Source: Wuchereria bancrofti (lineage: Eukaryota > Nematoda > Chromadorea > Rhabditida > Onchocercidae). Taken from it: DNA of 64,000 nucleotides. The translations under genes and the position numbers were made by a program. Position 1 is the first letter of the stretch. Each line of letters starts with the position of its first letter. The stretch spans positions 1,240,001 to 1,304,000 of the forward strand of contig SSBO01000004.1 of NCBI GenBank assembly GCA_005281725.1, given 5' to 3'. The notes below the pieces were generated by a model. It did no database searches, had not been told where the DNA came from, and saw only the letters and a program-made list of their open reading frames with translations. Below are positions 25,969 to 37,812 of the stretch, in pieces.

Positions 25969-28900
25969 ATGGAGGGACGTAGCTGCTGTACACCTTACGT
26001 CATTCCGGACCACATTTCCACAAAACCTCTAGGCGGAACTTTTGAGGCGGAAGAAACGGAAATTAAAAGTTCTTCAGTCACAGATCGCTCCTCGACAAAA
26101 AGTTTTCAAATTATTGAGAAACCGAAATCCTTAACAAATCCGTCATCTTCCAAAGTGAGTCTTTCGCGGACTTATTTCTCCATCGACGGTTCAGATAATT
26201 TATCGCCACCGAAAGCACAGAAGAAACCGCTGCTAATCCGTGCTGAAGCAATAGATCTGCCCAGTATCCCATCTGGCAACAACAATAACAGCAGTATCAG
26301 CACAGATTTAAGAATAAAACATGACGTGCGACCTCATCTACTTGTTTCTTTTTTTGCGAAACACTTCGAAAAAATGCACAAAAGGATGACGAAGAGACCA
26401 TTAGGATCATCATTGTCCTTTGATTTGGATGAACGTCAAAGGGTGCAAACTTTACAACACGGACGTGATTCGCAGGAAGACAGTATCCTCTCACTACCTA
26501 CTAATATGAAATATCCCAGCTCGTCGCACACCGGTTTGAATTGCTTTCATTGTCTCATTAACGCATCATTACGTGAGCATGAACTTAACGGACTGGATAA
26601 TGGAATCCGATTATGGTCCAGTTCCGATATTCCTAGCGTAGATTGTACCGACTCAAGGCAAATTAATCCCGAAAAGTTGAATACCAGCTGCAAAACATCA
26701 CTTCACGACAGCACTCGCTTTATCAATAAGTGATTTTTAATTCTTTCAATTTTTCTGCTAATTTTAAATCTGGACAGTTATGTCATCTGCAGCTGAGTCC
26801 GAAGTTAAATATTTCTTAGTTTAAGTGCTATCCGGAAAGAAATTTGGACGGGAAGAATTGAAATGAAGAATTTGTCGCATTTTCCAACCACTTGATTCCC
26901 TAATCTCATTTTACTAATTTGGGGATGCCAACATTTTTTGATTTTGATTTTCATAATTTATTAAAATTGAAGTCAGGAAAGCTTTGATTTCGACTCTGCT
27001 TATCGGACCTAGGGAGTTTTGTATTTTAATTCTGATGTATGGTAAGACTGTGTTCTTACTGCAATTGCAAGTAAAATTATAATGTTTTACTTTACGAATT
27101 AAAATCCCTGCTGTTGGTATTATTATATTGCGTATTAGCTGTGATCAAATCTCAACTGTTTTTGGTCCCTATGTTTTTTTGTTGGAATTAGCAGTATCTT
27201 TTAAATATAATCAAAAAAAGGACATGTGAAATTTAAAACTCTTGCACCAACTTGTTTTTTTTTATATATAATTTTCTCCTTATACTCATCGTTGGTTTGA
27301 ATTTGGAACTATATATTAATTTCTAATTAATTAGTGCCTTCATCGACACTCCTTTCACATCATCAGCTCGTGAGCTTGTGTTTTCTTTCAAAATCTCACA
27401 ATTCTATCAGATAAAGGCTAACAGTCCGATAACCTGTCATTTTTTGTCTTTATTCAGAATTTCATAATTCTGTCGGATAAAGACTGACTGTCGGGCAACC
27501 TGTCATTTTTTATCGACTAACAATTTCTGATTAATTCAAACTTACCGATAAAAGATATAAGGAAATGGTGTGAATTTCCTCCTGAACTTTTGAAATACGA
27601 CTAAAAAATTTGTCAGACTTTTTCTTTTTCAAAAGTGCCAATAACTTTACTGACAGTTGATTTGTTGGACAATTAATTGTTTCAACTTTGGGGAAGGATG
27701 GGGATTATTGAGGCATGACTCATCATAGCCTATTTGATGTTAAACTAAATTTTCAGTTACTTTCATTGATCTGAAATATACTCAATTCAATGTAGGATAA
27801 TATTCTGTCCTTCTGTCACATGTATATTTCAATTTCCTTTTTCTTTTGTTGTTTCCCAATTCAATCATATCTTGTCCTATCCCATTATAAGGCATTTTAT
27901 TTTCGTTTTTTTCGTTTCGATTAAAACTTTTTTCTCTTCGCTTATTAATTTTTAAACATTCAATATTTTTCTGCGTTAGTGAAATAGTCACCTTTCTTTT
28001 CCTCTTACAATTTTCTTCATTTAATTGAAGGCTTCAATGCTAAGTTGATTTATGATATCTGAAGGTGTTGATTCATCAAGACTTGTTAATATTTGAAATT
28101 TAGGTCAAAAGCCAAAGCAAGCAATCGTGCTCTTTCTGTAAGAGTGAAGCTTTTAGAACTCAATGAAAGAATGCGAGAAGCGCTGCAGAGATGACTAAGT
28201 GCCATAAGCTGTAGTCATTCTTTCTGTTAATTAATCCAAAGTGTTAGAATTATTAGGAGAATGGGAGTAAAGGACGGAGGGGGGAAGAAGGTGTAAATTT
28301 CAGAATGCAGAAGTTTTAAGACAACAGAATTTGATCTGCTCAGGCGAATTACATTGTTGATAAATGGAAAATAGAAAAGAAGAAATTTTAAAGAACAAAA
28401 TTTGTAAGTGCCTCGGCTTAAGAGGTTATTGACGTCATAAATTGAAATATTTGCTCGAAATGTTGAGGACAATAAGAATAGGATAAGTGGACATTAAATT
28501 CATCGGAGAAAAACGAAATTATTGAGATAAAAAGTAGCGGTAGAATAAAAGCAAAGGCAAACATATGGCCAAATACATAAAGTAAAAAAAAAGGAGATTT
28601 TAAATGATAAAGATTTTAGTCTTAGTGGGAATTTTTTTTTTAAAAAAATTTTTTTTTTAAAAATTGATTGAGCCTACTAATTTGAAAAAGATAAATATTC
28701 TAGTAATCACTTGAATACTTTTAATTCCATTGGACTGTAAATATTCCAGTGCTAATTTTTTTCTCACGTTTTATTATTTTCTTAAATATGAGCCAAAAAT
28801 AGTAGTTGAAAAACATTTGTAAGATCTTCATTTATTAAGATGATATGATTGATGATAAATGTGACATTTGCAACTACATTATTCATAAATAATGTGGATA

Positions 28901-29217
28901 ACAACATTTGTTTTGGCAGTTGTTTTGACTTATACATATAACAGCTTTTTTTATCAGTGATGGGGAAGGCATATATTTTAATTTATTTCCTTAAATGATT
29001 CAAGTTTATGAGGACAGTCCAGTAGTCTAGCAATAATTTTGATAATAATGCGAAATATCTCTGCAAACTTCTCTTATATCCTAAGAATAGGTGGCTGGTA
29101 TAAATTTTAAATGATAGTTTTTATGCCAATTTTTGAAATATATGTTATTAACAGGATGGTCAAGGTCGAAATCGATTGTCCAAGCAGTTAAAGAGTGATG
29201 TGCTGAAAGCTTCTTAA
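25969..29217 (+). CDS. Unrecognised protein, three-exon model; first exon may also start the DAG kinase
   Basis: An intact 253-codon open exon starts at ATG 25969 (MEGRSCCTPYVIPDHISTKP) and ends at 26729 in phase 2 before GTGATT; without splicing, translation stops at 26733. It joins in phase to 28104-28137 (SKAKASNRALS, donor GTAAGA) and then 29155-29217 (DGQGRNRLSKQLKSDVLKAS, stop). An AATAAA follows at 29312. This gives about 284 residues. No domain is recognised; the first exon is Ser-rich with a basic patch (KHFEKMHKRMTKR). The same phase-2 end also fits the kinase exon at 30601, giving a 1018-residue kinase. If the 28104 exon is read through, it ends at 28194 with a helical tail (KLLELNERMREALQR). 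Which product is real cannot be decided here. Confidence 0.5.
27383..27512. repeat. Two-copy degenerate tandem repeat, unit about 64 bp
   Basis: Two adjacent units share TCTTT...CA.AATTCT.TC.GATAAAG.CT.ACTGTC.G..AACCTGTCATTTTTT at about 80% identity by eye. It lies in non-coding DNA between the exon at 25969 and the next candidate exon. No function is suggested. Confidence 0.65.
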
Positions 29218-30600
29218 GATTGAAGATCTTGATTGATAGGAACAATTAAAACTTTATCCTACCTTAACATTTTCACGCACTGCTTATTGTCATTTTTCTT
29301 TTTTTTTGCTGAATAAATAATGGATGTATTTACATTAGCTTCAAGATTTATGTAATATTCATTGTTTTAAACCTTTTGGAAGGTGAGAGAAATATACATT
29401 CTTCGTTTGGCGAGAATTCAAAGGAGAAATTTTTCCTTTGTAATAGACTAGTTGTTAGCTTCATGCTTGATGAAGCAGAAAGACAAATATTGATAAATTT
29501 AAATGTGTGAAATGAAGGAAATAAGCGGAGAGAAAGTTTATATTTATTTATTTGGTGCTGATCTAATATTTTTCAACTACTAATTGTGGATGGAAATATT
29601 TCCGCTTGATCAAACACTTTTCAGTTGGGAAGAAAAGCAAGATCGCACCGCTACTTTATAAAATCCTAAAAGATGCAAGAAATCTTATAAAGTTTCAAAT
29701 TCGTAACAGTTTTTATTCTATATCATATAAGTTCACCCTAGTAAGTCTTCCCTAAGACTTATAGGTTCATATATCAGCCCGCATTTAACATAGCAATTTA
29801 ATTTTGTCTGCATATTCAGCCTTCTTCTTGCTTTAAGATGAGAAAATAAATTTCGAGAATTAGTTTTTTGTGGTTCTGGTCCAGGGATTAAAACTGATTT
29901 TCATTTTATCTTTCCAACAGTATCTGTCCAAATTAATTGCTGAATTGTAAACTAAGTTTAGTTCAGACTAAGGAAACTAGGGAAAGTTCTGTTGGTTCAG
30001 CATCTGGTAAAATTCCGTTGTATTTTAACTGATTTCAGTATTCTATCAACGATAAATATGGATACATTTTTGATTTTTCAAAATATTTCATGCTAAAATC
30101 ACTCTTTATTTAATCTATAGTAATTTAAGTAACAAATGGATAACATCCATCTCATCCAGTGGTAACTACCTGTTCCTGTTTTCATATCGTTCAAGCATCG
30201 AATGCTATGGAACTAGTGGTTTAGCGGAAAGAGATAAAATTAGTAATTTGCTGATCGTATAGACTGCAATTCATTCAGAGTTTCCCAAAAGTAACACTTC
30301 AAGTTGTCATTATCCAAATTAATTAGTTGTGAATTTCCTGTGCCAGTAGGCAACGATAATTAATTAATTACGACCACGTATAAAGAGTGCCTCAGTGAAC
30401 ACGAGATTTGTTGACATGCAAGTAAACCGTAGTGAACTACCACTGTGTCGTCGAATTTAATTTCGCTTGAAAGTTTGGAAATTGACATTAGAAAAGAATC
30501 TTACTGCAAAAAATAATTCTGTTTCTTCTAAAATTTTAATATAAAAAAAATTCCCCATTTTATGAAAAAGAATAATTATACTAATCTTAGTTTGATACAG

Positions 30601-33600
30601 GCGCGCATTAGCTAAATCAGCAGTAGCTAAACGACTAGTAGATGTAAACTCATCCCAGTTTTATGGTACAACGGCGACACTGTGCAAGCATCGTACGAAA
30701 AATTATTGGTTCGATCTCAAGGTTAGCGTTTCTCGTATATGTATGATGCTAGATTAACTGGAGCTGCATATCTTTTCGATTGAACGAAGTTAACCGTAGA
30801 ATGAGTCATAAGAGTGAAAATAATAGACATCCGAAATTAATACCTAATTTATCAATTTTCTTAAAGTTAATTTTTTAATTTTAGCATTTATTGAGGCAAT
30901 GAAAAATTTTGCGAGGAAGCCATAAATTGATTTATTCCAGACCCATGCTGATGAGCATATTTGGGTACCATCGTCAGGACCAAATACCATGGCAAGCAGT
31001 TCACGTGATACTGAGTGTTATGTTGGTTAGTGAAATTTCGTTTGTCCAGAAATTAAGCGTTTGATTCCTTTTTTGAAGATAGGATGGTTTTCGAAGGAAA
31101 TCTAATAACATTCCATATCATATACGGAATAATATTGTCTCTGTTATGAAAGGAATTCCATCTCACTGTTTGCTTGCAGTTGATCACCGGAGTAATAATT
31201 CTAAAATTAGCCTTAAAATGTTTCCAGGTGAACGAGATTGTCGGAGAGTTGGGGAGAAGCGGAGTTGCGCTGCATGTCATATTGTGGTGCATGCAGCATG
31301 CTTACCAATTTTACGACAGGTCGGTTTCCGAGATTCATTTTCTTAGGAGGACTAGCAATCCATCTATAATTTTTCACAATTATCTTTCCGCTCAGAATTT
31401 CACCAGGTCTTTCTATCGTAAGCAGCATGTAAAACTCACCATTTGTGAAAGATCTACTCTCATTTATTTCCATATTTATGTGGATTTGAAATAATCACTC
31501 AAGATGACATTCTCTCCACTTTAGTTATACATGAAGTGCAAGATAACATATCACGAAGAAGGTGCAGTGAAGAAACAAATTGCTTCAAGTAGCGGTTTTA
31601 TGGAAGAATCGCTGAGTGGACACCATTGGTTGCATAAATGGAAACAAGAAGGACGTTGCTTACGTTGTTGTAAATCGTTTCAGCAAAAAATTTTCCACGA
31701 TAAGGTAAATTTAGACTGTTCATATCATTTGCTCGAGATAATTTTCATGTAAAAGATCAGAATATTTTAATGATGCTCAGGTAAGTGAGCAATCGCACAA
31801 TGATTGACATTATGTCGAGGATGGACAAGATTTATTTTTTGTTGCTTTTTGCTTTGTAATTCGACTTAATATTAAGCAAATTTCACCGAGAAATCAAATG
31901 AAATTACTCAAGACATCAAATCAGAATTATTTGTCTAGGTTTTTTGATTACTGGATTGCAATCGTATCAGATCTAATGAAATGTTGATTATTTGTATATA
32001 TTAGGTGAATCAAATTCTAACTTGGTGTCTTGAATATCTGTAAGTTACAGAGCTGTTTAGTCTTCATGTTTTATCCCATAGTGTGTTTTACTAATTTATG
32101 CGTCTTCATGTTTTATCCCATAGTGTGTTAATTTAATTGTATTTTTTGATGTCTATATATGTATATATGTAGACAGATTGTTAAGACTATGGGAAGAAAT
32201 AACAAAAAGTAATACGAAGGAAAAACAGTTGGACATTCTCTGAAGAATGGCTCATAGAGAACTTTTCTGAAAAGAAAACATTAACTATGTTATTAATAAG
32301 AAGGAAATCAGGAAATAAATTGACTTGCAGGAGGTAATCGCAATCACTTGTTCGTGGTGCAAGCGATCATATCATAACAAAATAGAATGCTTTTCATCAG
32401 AGTGTTTTGAGAAATCATGCGATCGGGGTGATTTGAAAGAAGTGATCGTGCCACCAACATGGATTCAGTGCTCAAATCAAACCCAAACAAGGAAAAGGAA
32501 AAAAGTTGCAAAGAGAAAGAAAGTATGACTCACCCTGATTATAGTTTTATATGTTTTAGATAACAAACTTAAACGTATTGGTAATTTTACAAGACAAATC
32601 GTTTCCGATATTTTTTTGATATCTTTCACGTAATCCAAAATGCCATTTCGTCTATTATGTTGGTTACGAACAACAGAAATTGTTGTTGTTTAAAGTTTCA
32701 TTATTTCAGCGCAGGTTGTTTAGAATACGACCAGTGCCTTTGGATGATGGCACATGGCTTCCAAGTCAACCACTACTTGTATTTGTAAATCCGAAATCAG
32801 GTGGTAATAAGGGTTCCAAATTATTACACACATTTTGCTGGCTTCTGAATCCACGTCAAGTATTCGACATTACTGCACTGAAAGGACCTGAATTTGGGTA
32901 AGTGTTTATCAAGTTTTTCCTATACATGGTTTACCTATGCAAGAAACCCATCATAATATTTCGTAAATTAATACCCTAACATAAATAATATTAAAAAATT
33001 AAGAATTACTCCTATTTATGATATAGTTTTTCTTACCACCAGTTTGGAACTTTCAAATATTATTACTGGAAATTAATTTTTGAAAATGTGCTTCAGACTT
33101 AGTATGTTCAAGAAAGTGGCATCCAGTTTGCGTTTACTTGTATGCGGTGGCGATGGCACCGTTGGATGGATTTTAAGTACCCTGGACAGAGTTTGCTTTA
33201 CATTTTTTTCAGATTTTTTATGAGCTAGAAATGACGTGAACTTTTCTAAATAGTTATTGATAAAATGCATGTAGCAGAGTAATAGTAATGATAGATCCAT
33301 CATTACGCATGGTTCTTTTATTTTATTCGTTTTTATTTTCTATAGTTTTTATTTTATCTATTCTATATTTTAAGTTCGTTTTGGTTTATAAGTAAAACAG
33401 TGCCCTCTTTCCACTGAATATTAATTTTAGATGAATTGGACGAAGTATCCTCCAATCGGTATTGTTCCGCTGGGCACAGGCAATGATTTGGCCAGGCAAT
33501 TATTTTATTATGGTTCTGTTAATAGTTAGGTTGTATGATTTAACCATATATTTTTACTGTTCATTCTTGTGATTGTTTAGATTTTCTCGCTTAATTTAAT

Positions 33601-36600
33601 TCGTTCGAAGCATTACTTTTTTAATTAATTAAATCCATATTCGATGTTTAGATGTCTTGGTTGGGGTGGTTCGTTCAGTGATGAACCGTTGGCAGAACTT
33701 CTAAATGCTGTTATTCATGAAACATCTATCACATATCTTGATAGGTTAGTCTGCTTTTTTGTTATTTCACTCCAGAAATCAAAACTGGGTAATTTTGAAT
33801 GTAGTAAGTCATCGGAGATCTGAACGGATGTAAGATTAAAATAGGCTTTTCTGCTTTTCACATGTACTGAAAATGATTTACCAAATTTGATTTAGCATTT
33901 ATAAGTCTTATTAGATATTCTCTCATTCACATAAATACAGAGAGAAATTTAGGTGGAATATAAATGTCGAAGCTAATCTGCGGTTGTCAAATATGCAAGC
34001 GGATGAAATCGACAAAGCTGCTCAAAATGTGCTGACATTAACGGTAATGAACAATTATTACAGCATTGGAGCCGATGCTCATGTGGCCTTACAATTTCAT
34101 CATTCCAGAAGTTAGTTTGAATTTGAATTGCGGTAAACCTTGTTTTTATTTTTTTAATATTGCAGCATCTCTTCTAGATGCGGCAACATTTAAAGGTATA
34201 ATTTCAGTGATACTATTATGCTAATATTGACTTATGTTAGTAATCGGTAATCATGGTTCAGTTTATAAGAGCTTGCATGGTTCCAGGTGCAAATCCACAA
34301 ATGTTAAACAGTAGGTTGAAAAATCGAATAGCATACGGTGGACTGGGTACCATTGATTTGTTCAAGCGGACCTGGAAACTTCTCCATGAATATATCACTC
34401 TTGAGGTAATAAACATAATAAATAGATTTTGCTCTTCCAAAGTCAATATCTATATGAAGTAAAATTGCGTAGTTTATCCTCTTCCTTCCAAACTTTTTAA
34501 TGTTTAACAAATTTATGTCCTTTTGTATGAATTTCAGTGCGATGGAATTGATTTAACTTCAAAAATTAGAGAATTCAAATTCCACTGCATACTATTCCTT
34601 AATATAACATATTATGCGGGGGGGACAGTTCCATGGAGCAATGATGATGAGGAAAAACGCCGACCTTCCAGTTGTGACGGCAAATTAGAGGTGCTCGGTT
34701 TCACAACTGCCACGCTGGTATATTTTTGGGTTTTCAAATTTAAAGGAAATGTAAGGAATAGGTTACAGGAGACCGTACAGGTTTCTTAAGTATTAGATTT
34801 GAAAATTAACATTTAATCGTTAGCAATCGCAAACTTGATCTATTCTTTTCATTTGCCTCTTATTTGCCAGTCCTCTAATACCATTTTTATCCCAGGCTAC
34901 TTTGCAAATGGGTGGCAAAGGAGAACGAATAGCACAGTGCTCTCATGCTCGTATTACAACAAGCAAAGCAATACCAATGCAAGTGGATGGTGAACCATGT
35001 CTTCTAGCACCGAGTACTATCGAAATTACTTTTCATAGCCAGGTTGATTCAACTTTAATAAAGCACTGATTCATCTTTTTTTATTATTATTACTATATTG
35101 TTTTGTTTAATATTCCATTATATTTCAATCTTTTCCTCACCATTTATCATTATCATGTTTTTTCTCGACCTGTTTTAATTTGAAAACGTTTTCCCCTCAC
35201 AGTTGCTTTAAGTAAATATTATAGGTTCCCATGTTGCGACGTGAAAAGAAATCAAATTATATGCCAGGGAATCTTAAGAAACAGCGGAAAATATCCAAAC
35301 AGCAGCGGAGTAATAGTAGTAGCCAAGCGCCGTCAACTCCAATAGGCTATTCATTACCTGTACTACTGACCAATTCCATCGAATATAATGCTAGTCGGGA
35401 TAATCTTGAACGGCTCAAAATAACTGGTAATATGATTCTGAAAATGTTCATATTCTTTTAAGATGAGATTTTATATTTGATGTCTGTGATGATAAAAAAA
35501 GTAAAATTTCGAGTTTTCGAAGAGATTTATAAGCTGAAACAGCGCTTGTATAATTCCGTTTCTCATAATTGAACATAGTTTGAATGACTCATGCAGGTTA
35601 TTTAATAAAATTTATAACGTCCTTTGTTAATTTCAGAAAAGTTCCTAGCTTGGATAGGATGTATATCAATCACAGTGTATTAAAATGTGAAATACGCTAC
35701 AGCAGTATCAAAAGCTATTCCTTCAAAAACCGTATTTTAGCGACTCTAAATTAAAGTTATAAGAAGATTAAAGTCTTTGAAAAGTTTCATTAGTTTTTAC
35801 AAGTAAAAACTTTTTTTCAGCTGTAGAGATCGGTAAAATTAATGTAGAAGCAGAAGCTGAATTGGATATTGTGCGACAAAAGATCGAAAAACTTATTACT
35901 GTTTGCTCAAATTTGAATTTGGGATCGAATAGCGAATGGAGATTTCTTGATTGTTAGTAAATTTTTTAATAATGAGGAAATAAGGCAAGCATCTTTATTT
36001 CTATTTGTGAGCAAAATTTTTCTCACTACTCTGAATTATTGATTTCTTAAAGATGTTTGTAATATGTTGAGTTCTCACTCTATTTTGTCTTCCTCTTGGT
36101 TAATTAAAATTCGCATTATTTCTTATTAACTAATTTTGATGTTATTTTTGAATCTGTAGATGTAAGAAGCGCTGAAGAAGGTGTATTTCGTGTGCACCGT
36201 TACCAGGAACAATTCATGACATTGTCGGATATATGTTGTTTGGAAGAATGTATTATGATCCTGAATAACGTTTTGGTCAGGCGGATGCATTCATCTGATG
36301 ATGCTTCAAACCAAATTAAGTAACTTTTTTCTCAAATCGTTCTTGTTGCACTGATTAAAATGTTGCCCTTTGCACTGATTAAAATGTTGCCCTTTAACAG
36401 TTCATAAATTTGTCTGACAGTTCAAAGTTCTGTTTAACTGAAGAATAATGCAGATATTTTATTTCGATTAAAAAGTTCAATTGCAAGTTAATTAAATAGA
36501 TGAAAGAAACAGGCGTTATAGGTTAGTAGATGCTTCCAAGATGTTACGAAATTCTTTAAAACGTCAGTGTTGTTTAATTAAAAAAAAAAAACCTTTGTAA

Positions 36601-36730
36601 ATATTCATAAATTCATCTGCAATATTTCGGGGTCAATTTCAGGAAAAACATATCAGATCATGACATTTGCTTAAGCGGTGATACATTGCATATCACATTC
36701 CAATGCGATACTCATGAAGCGCATCTATAA
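30601..36730 (+). CDS. DGKZ: Type IV (zeta/iota) diacylglycerol kinase, core exons
   Basis: The enzyme phosphorylates diacylglycerol to phosphatidic acid with ATP, ending DAG signalling to PKC/Munc13-type effectors. Exons: 30601-30721, 30941-31025, 31228-31319, 31525-31704, 32331-32522, 32710-32897, 33097-33190, 33431-33495, 33652-33744, 33953-34110, 34287-34405, 34538-34717, 34896-35042, 35225-35426, 35821-35952, 36160-36319, 36643-36730. All phases agree. Order: two C1 domains ([26 protein letters not shown] ... [13 protein letters not shown]), a basic linker ([11 protein letters not shown]), the catalytic domain ([38 protein letters not shown]) and the accessory domain ([15 protein letters not shown]). 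The first exon needs two bases from an upstream exon, so the N-terminus lies at 23330 or 25969 or elsewhere. No ankyrin repeats follow, unlike vertebrate type IV enzymes. One intron has a GC donor (33496). Confidence 0.95.
34166..34195 (+). CDS. Candidate 30-nt cassette microexon of the DAG kinase
   Basis: Between catalytic-domain exons ending at 34110 and starting at 34287, a 30-base segment is flanked by TTGCAG and GTATAA. Included, it would insert about ten residues ([10 protein letters not shown]) at the phase-1 junction without changing frame, turning SR-S-ANP into [16 protein letters not shown]. Vertebrate DGK-zeta has no insertion here, so skipping is the default expectation. Confidence 0.45.
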
Positions 36731-37812
36731 CAGCAATCCAGTGTAATTGATACCTATGTCCAGTGATTTATTTTTTGTATACAGCGGGAATCATCAGTCT
36801 TACTACTTGTTTATAAAAATTGTAAATTGAGTTTTACATAAAAAATTTTGTTTGATTCAGAAGATTCTACAGTCACAAAAATCTTTGTTGTGAAAAAAAA
36901 AACAAGTTCAAAGTGAAGTCATGGATCTGAGTTCCAGAAAGCGAGAAAGCCTCTTTAATTTCTAGTTTCTTCGTATATAGTCAGAATGTTCATTACTGTT
37001 TCGTTATCATAGTTTTTATTAGTTATATTTTATTGTTGATTATATTTTTCCTTTCATTTTTAATTCTTGGATGTTGTTTCATGAGTTAGAAATTTACTAG
37101 TGAAATTCCAAACAATTTGCGAGTTCATAACTGCCCGAAAACATGATACTAATTAGTCCTATAGTATTTTTGTACTACTATAGATGCGCTGTAGTTTTGG
37201 TCCCTTTAAACTTGATTTTTTAATAAATTAAGTAGAGTGATGTAAAATGTGTTGTATAAGAGGAGCGCTGGTTAAAACTATACATTATTCATTAAGGATC
37301 TTAGTTCAACGTTTCACTTTTTTCTATTTCCAGTTTATATAGGATCTGACTATATTCTTGATAATGTTTGACTTCAATGTAAGGTTTCGAAGAAAAAACG
37401 AAAGTTTTGTGGTCCGAGTAGAAATCCACTTTCTCATGACTTTGGGATTTCAAGCTTTTCTTCCTTTTTTCTAAACAAAGCAGTATATTGAATTAAATGA
37501 AATGCAAATTTTTGAGAACTGTTATAAAAGAAAGTGGTGAGACGTTTGCAATCATAGTTTAAAGTCATATAAATCACTAAGTGCGGTTTACTCATCAACC
37601 ACAAATGACCACAGTAAAAGATTATGAGTATCACGACTGGAGGCAGTTGAAGATGCGAAGAGGTCTATCTAATTTTTAAATTGAAATTGAACTTTATTGA
37701 GTCTTTCGGACAGGGGTACCAGCGATATATATAAAAACATTGCATTTTCACGAGACATCGCGTTGTGCTGTCGGAAGTACGTCAGTTCATTGTTAAGTAT
37801 TCAGAACAGTGC
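36731..37812. other. Intergenic region between DAG kinase and REEP-MSP gene
   Basis: About 1.1 kb between two plus-strand genes. It holds the kinase 3' UTR and the promoter or an unseen 5' exon of the next gene. No coding exon is evident. The gap is long for a nematode operon, so co-transcription is not assumed. Confidence 0.5.

Noticed and set aside
36731..37812. Operon linking the DAG kinase and the REEP-MSP gene
   Set aside because: The 1.1-kb gap is long for a nematode operon, and no SL2-type intergenic element was recognised.
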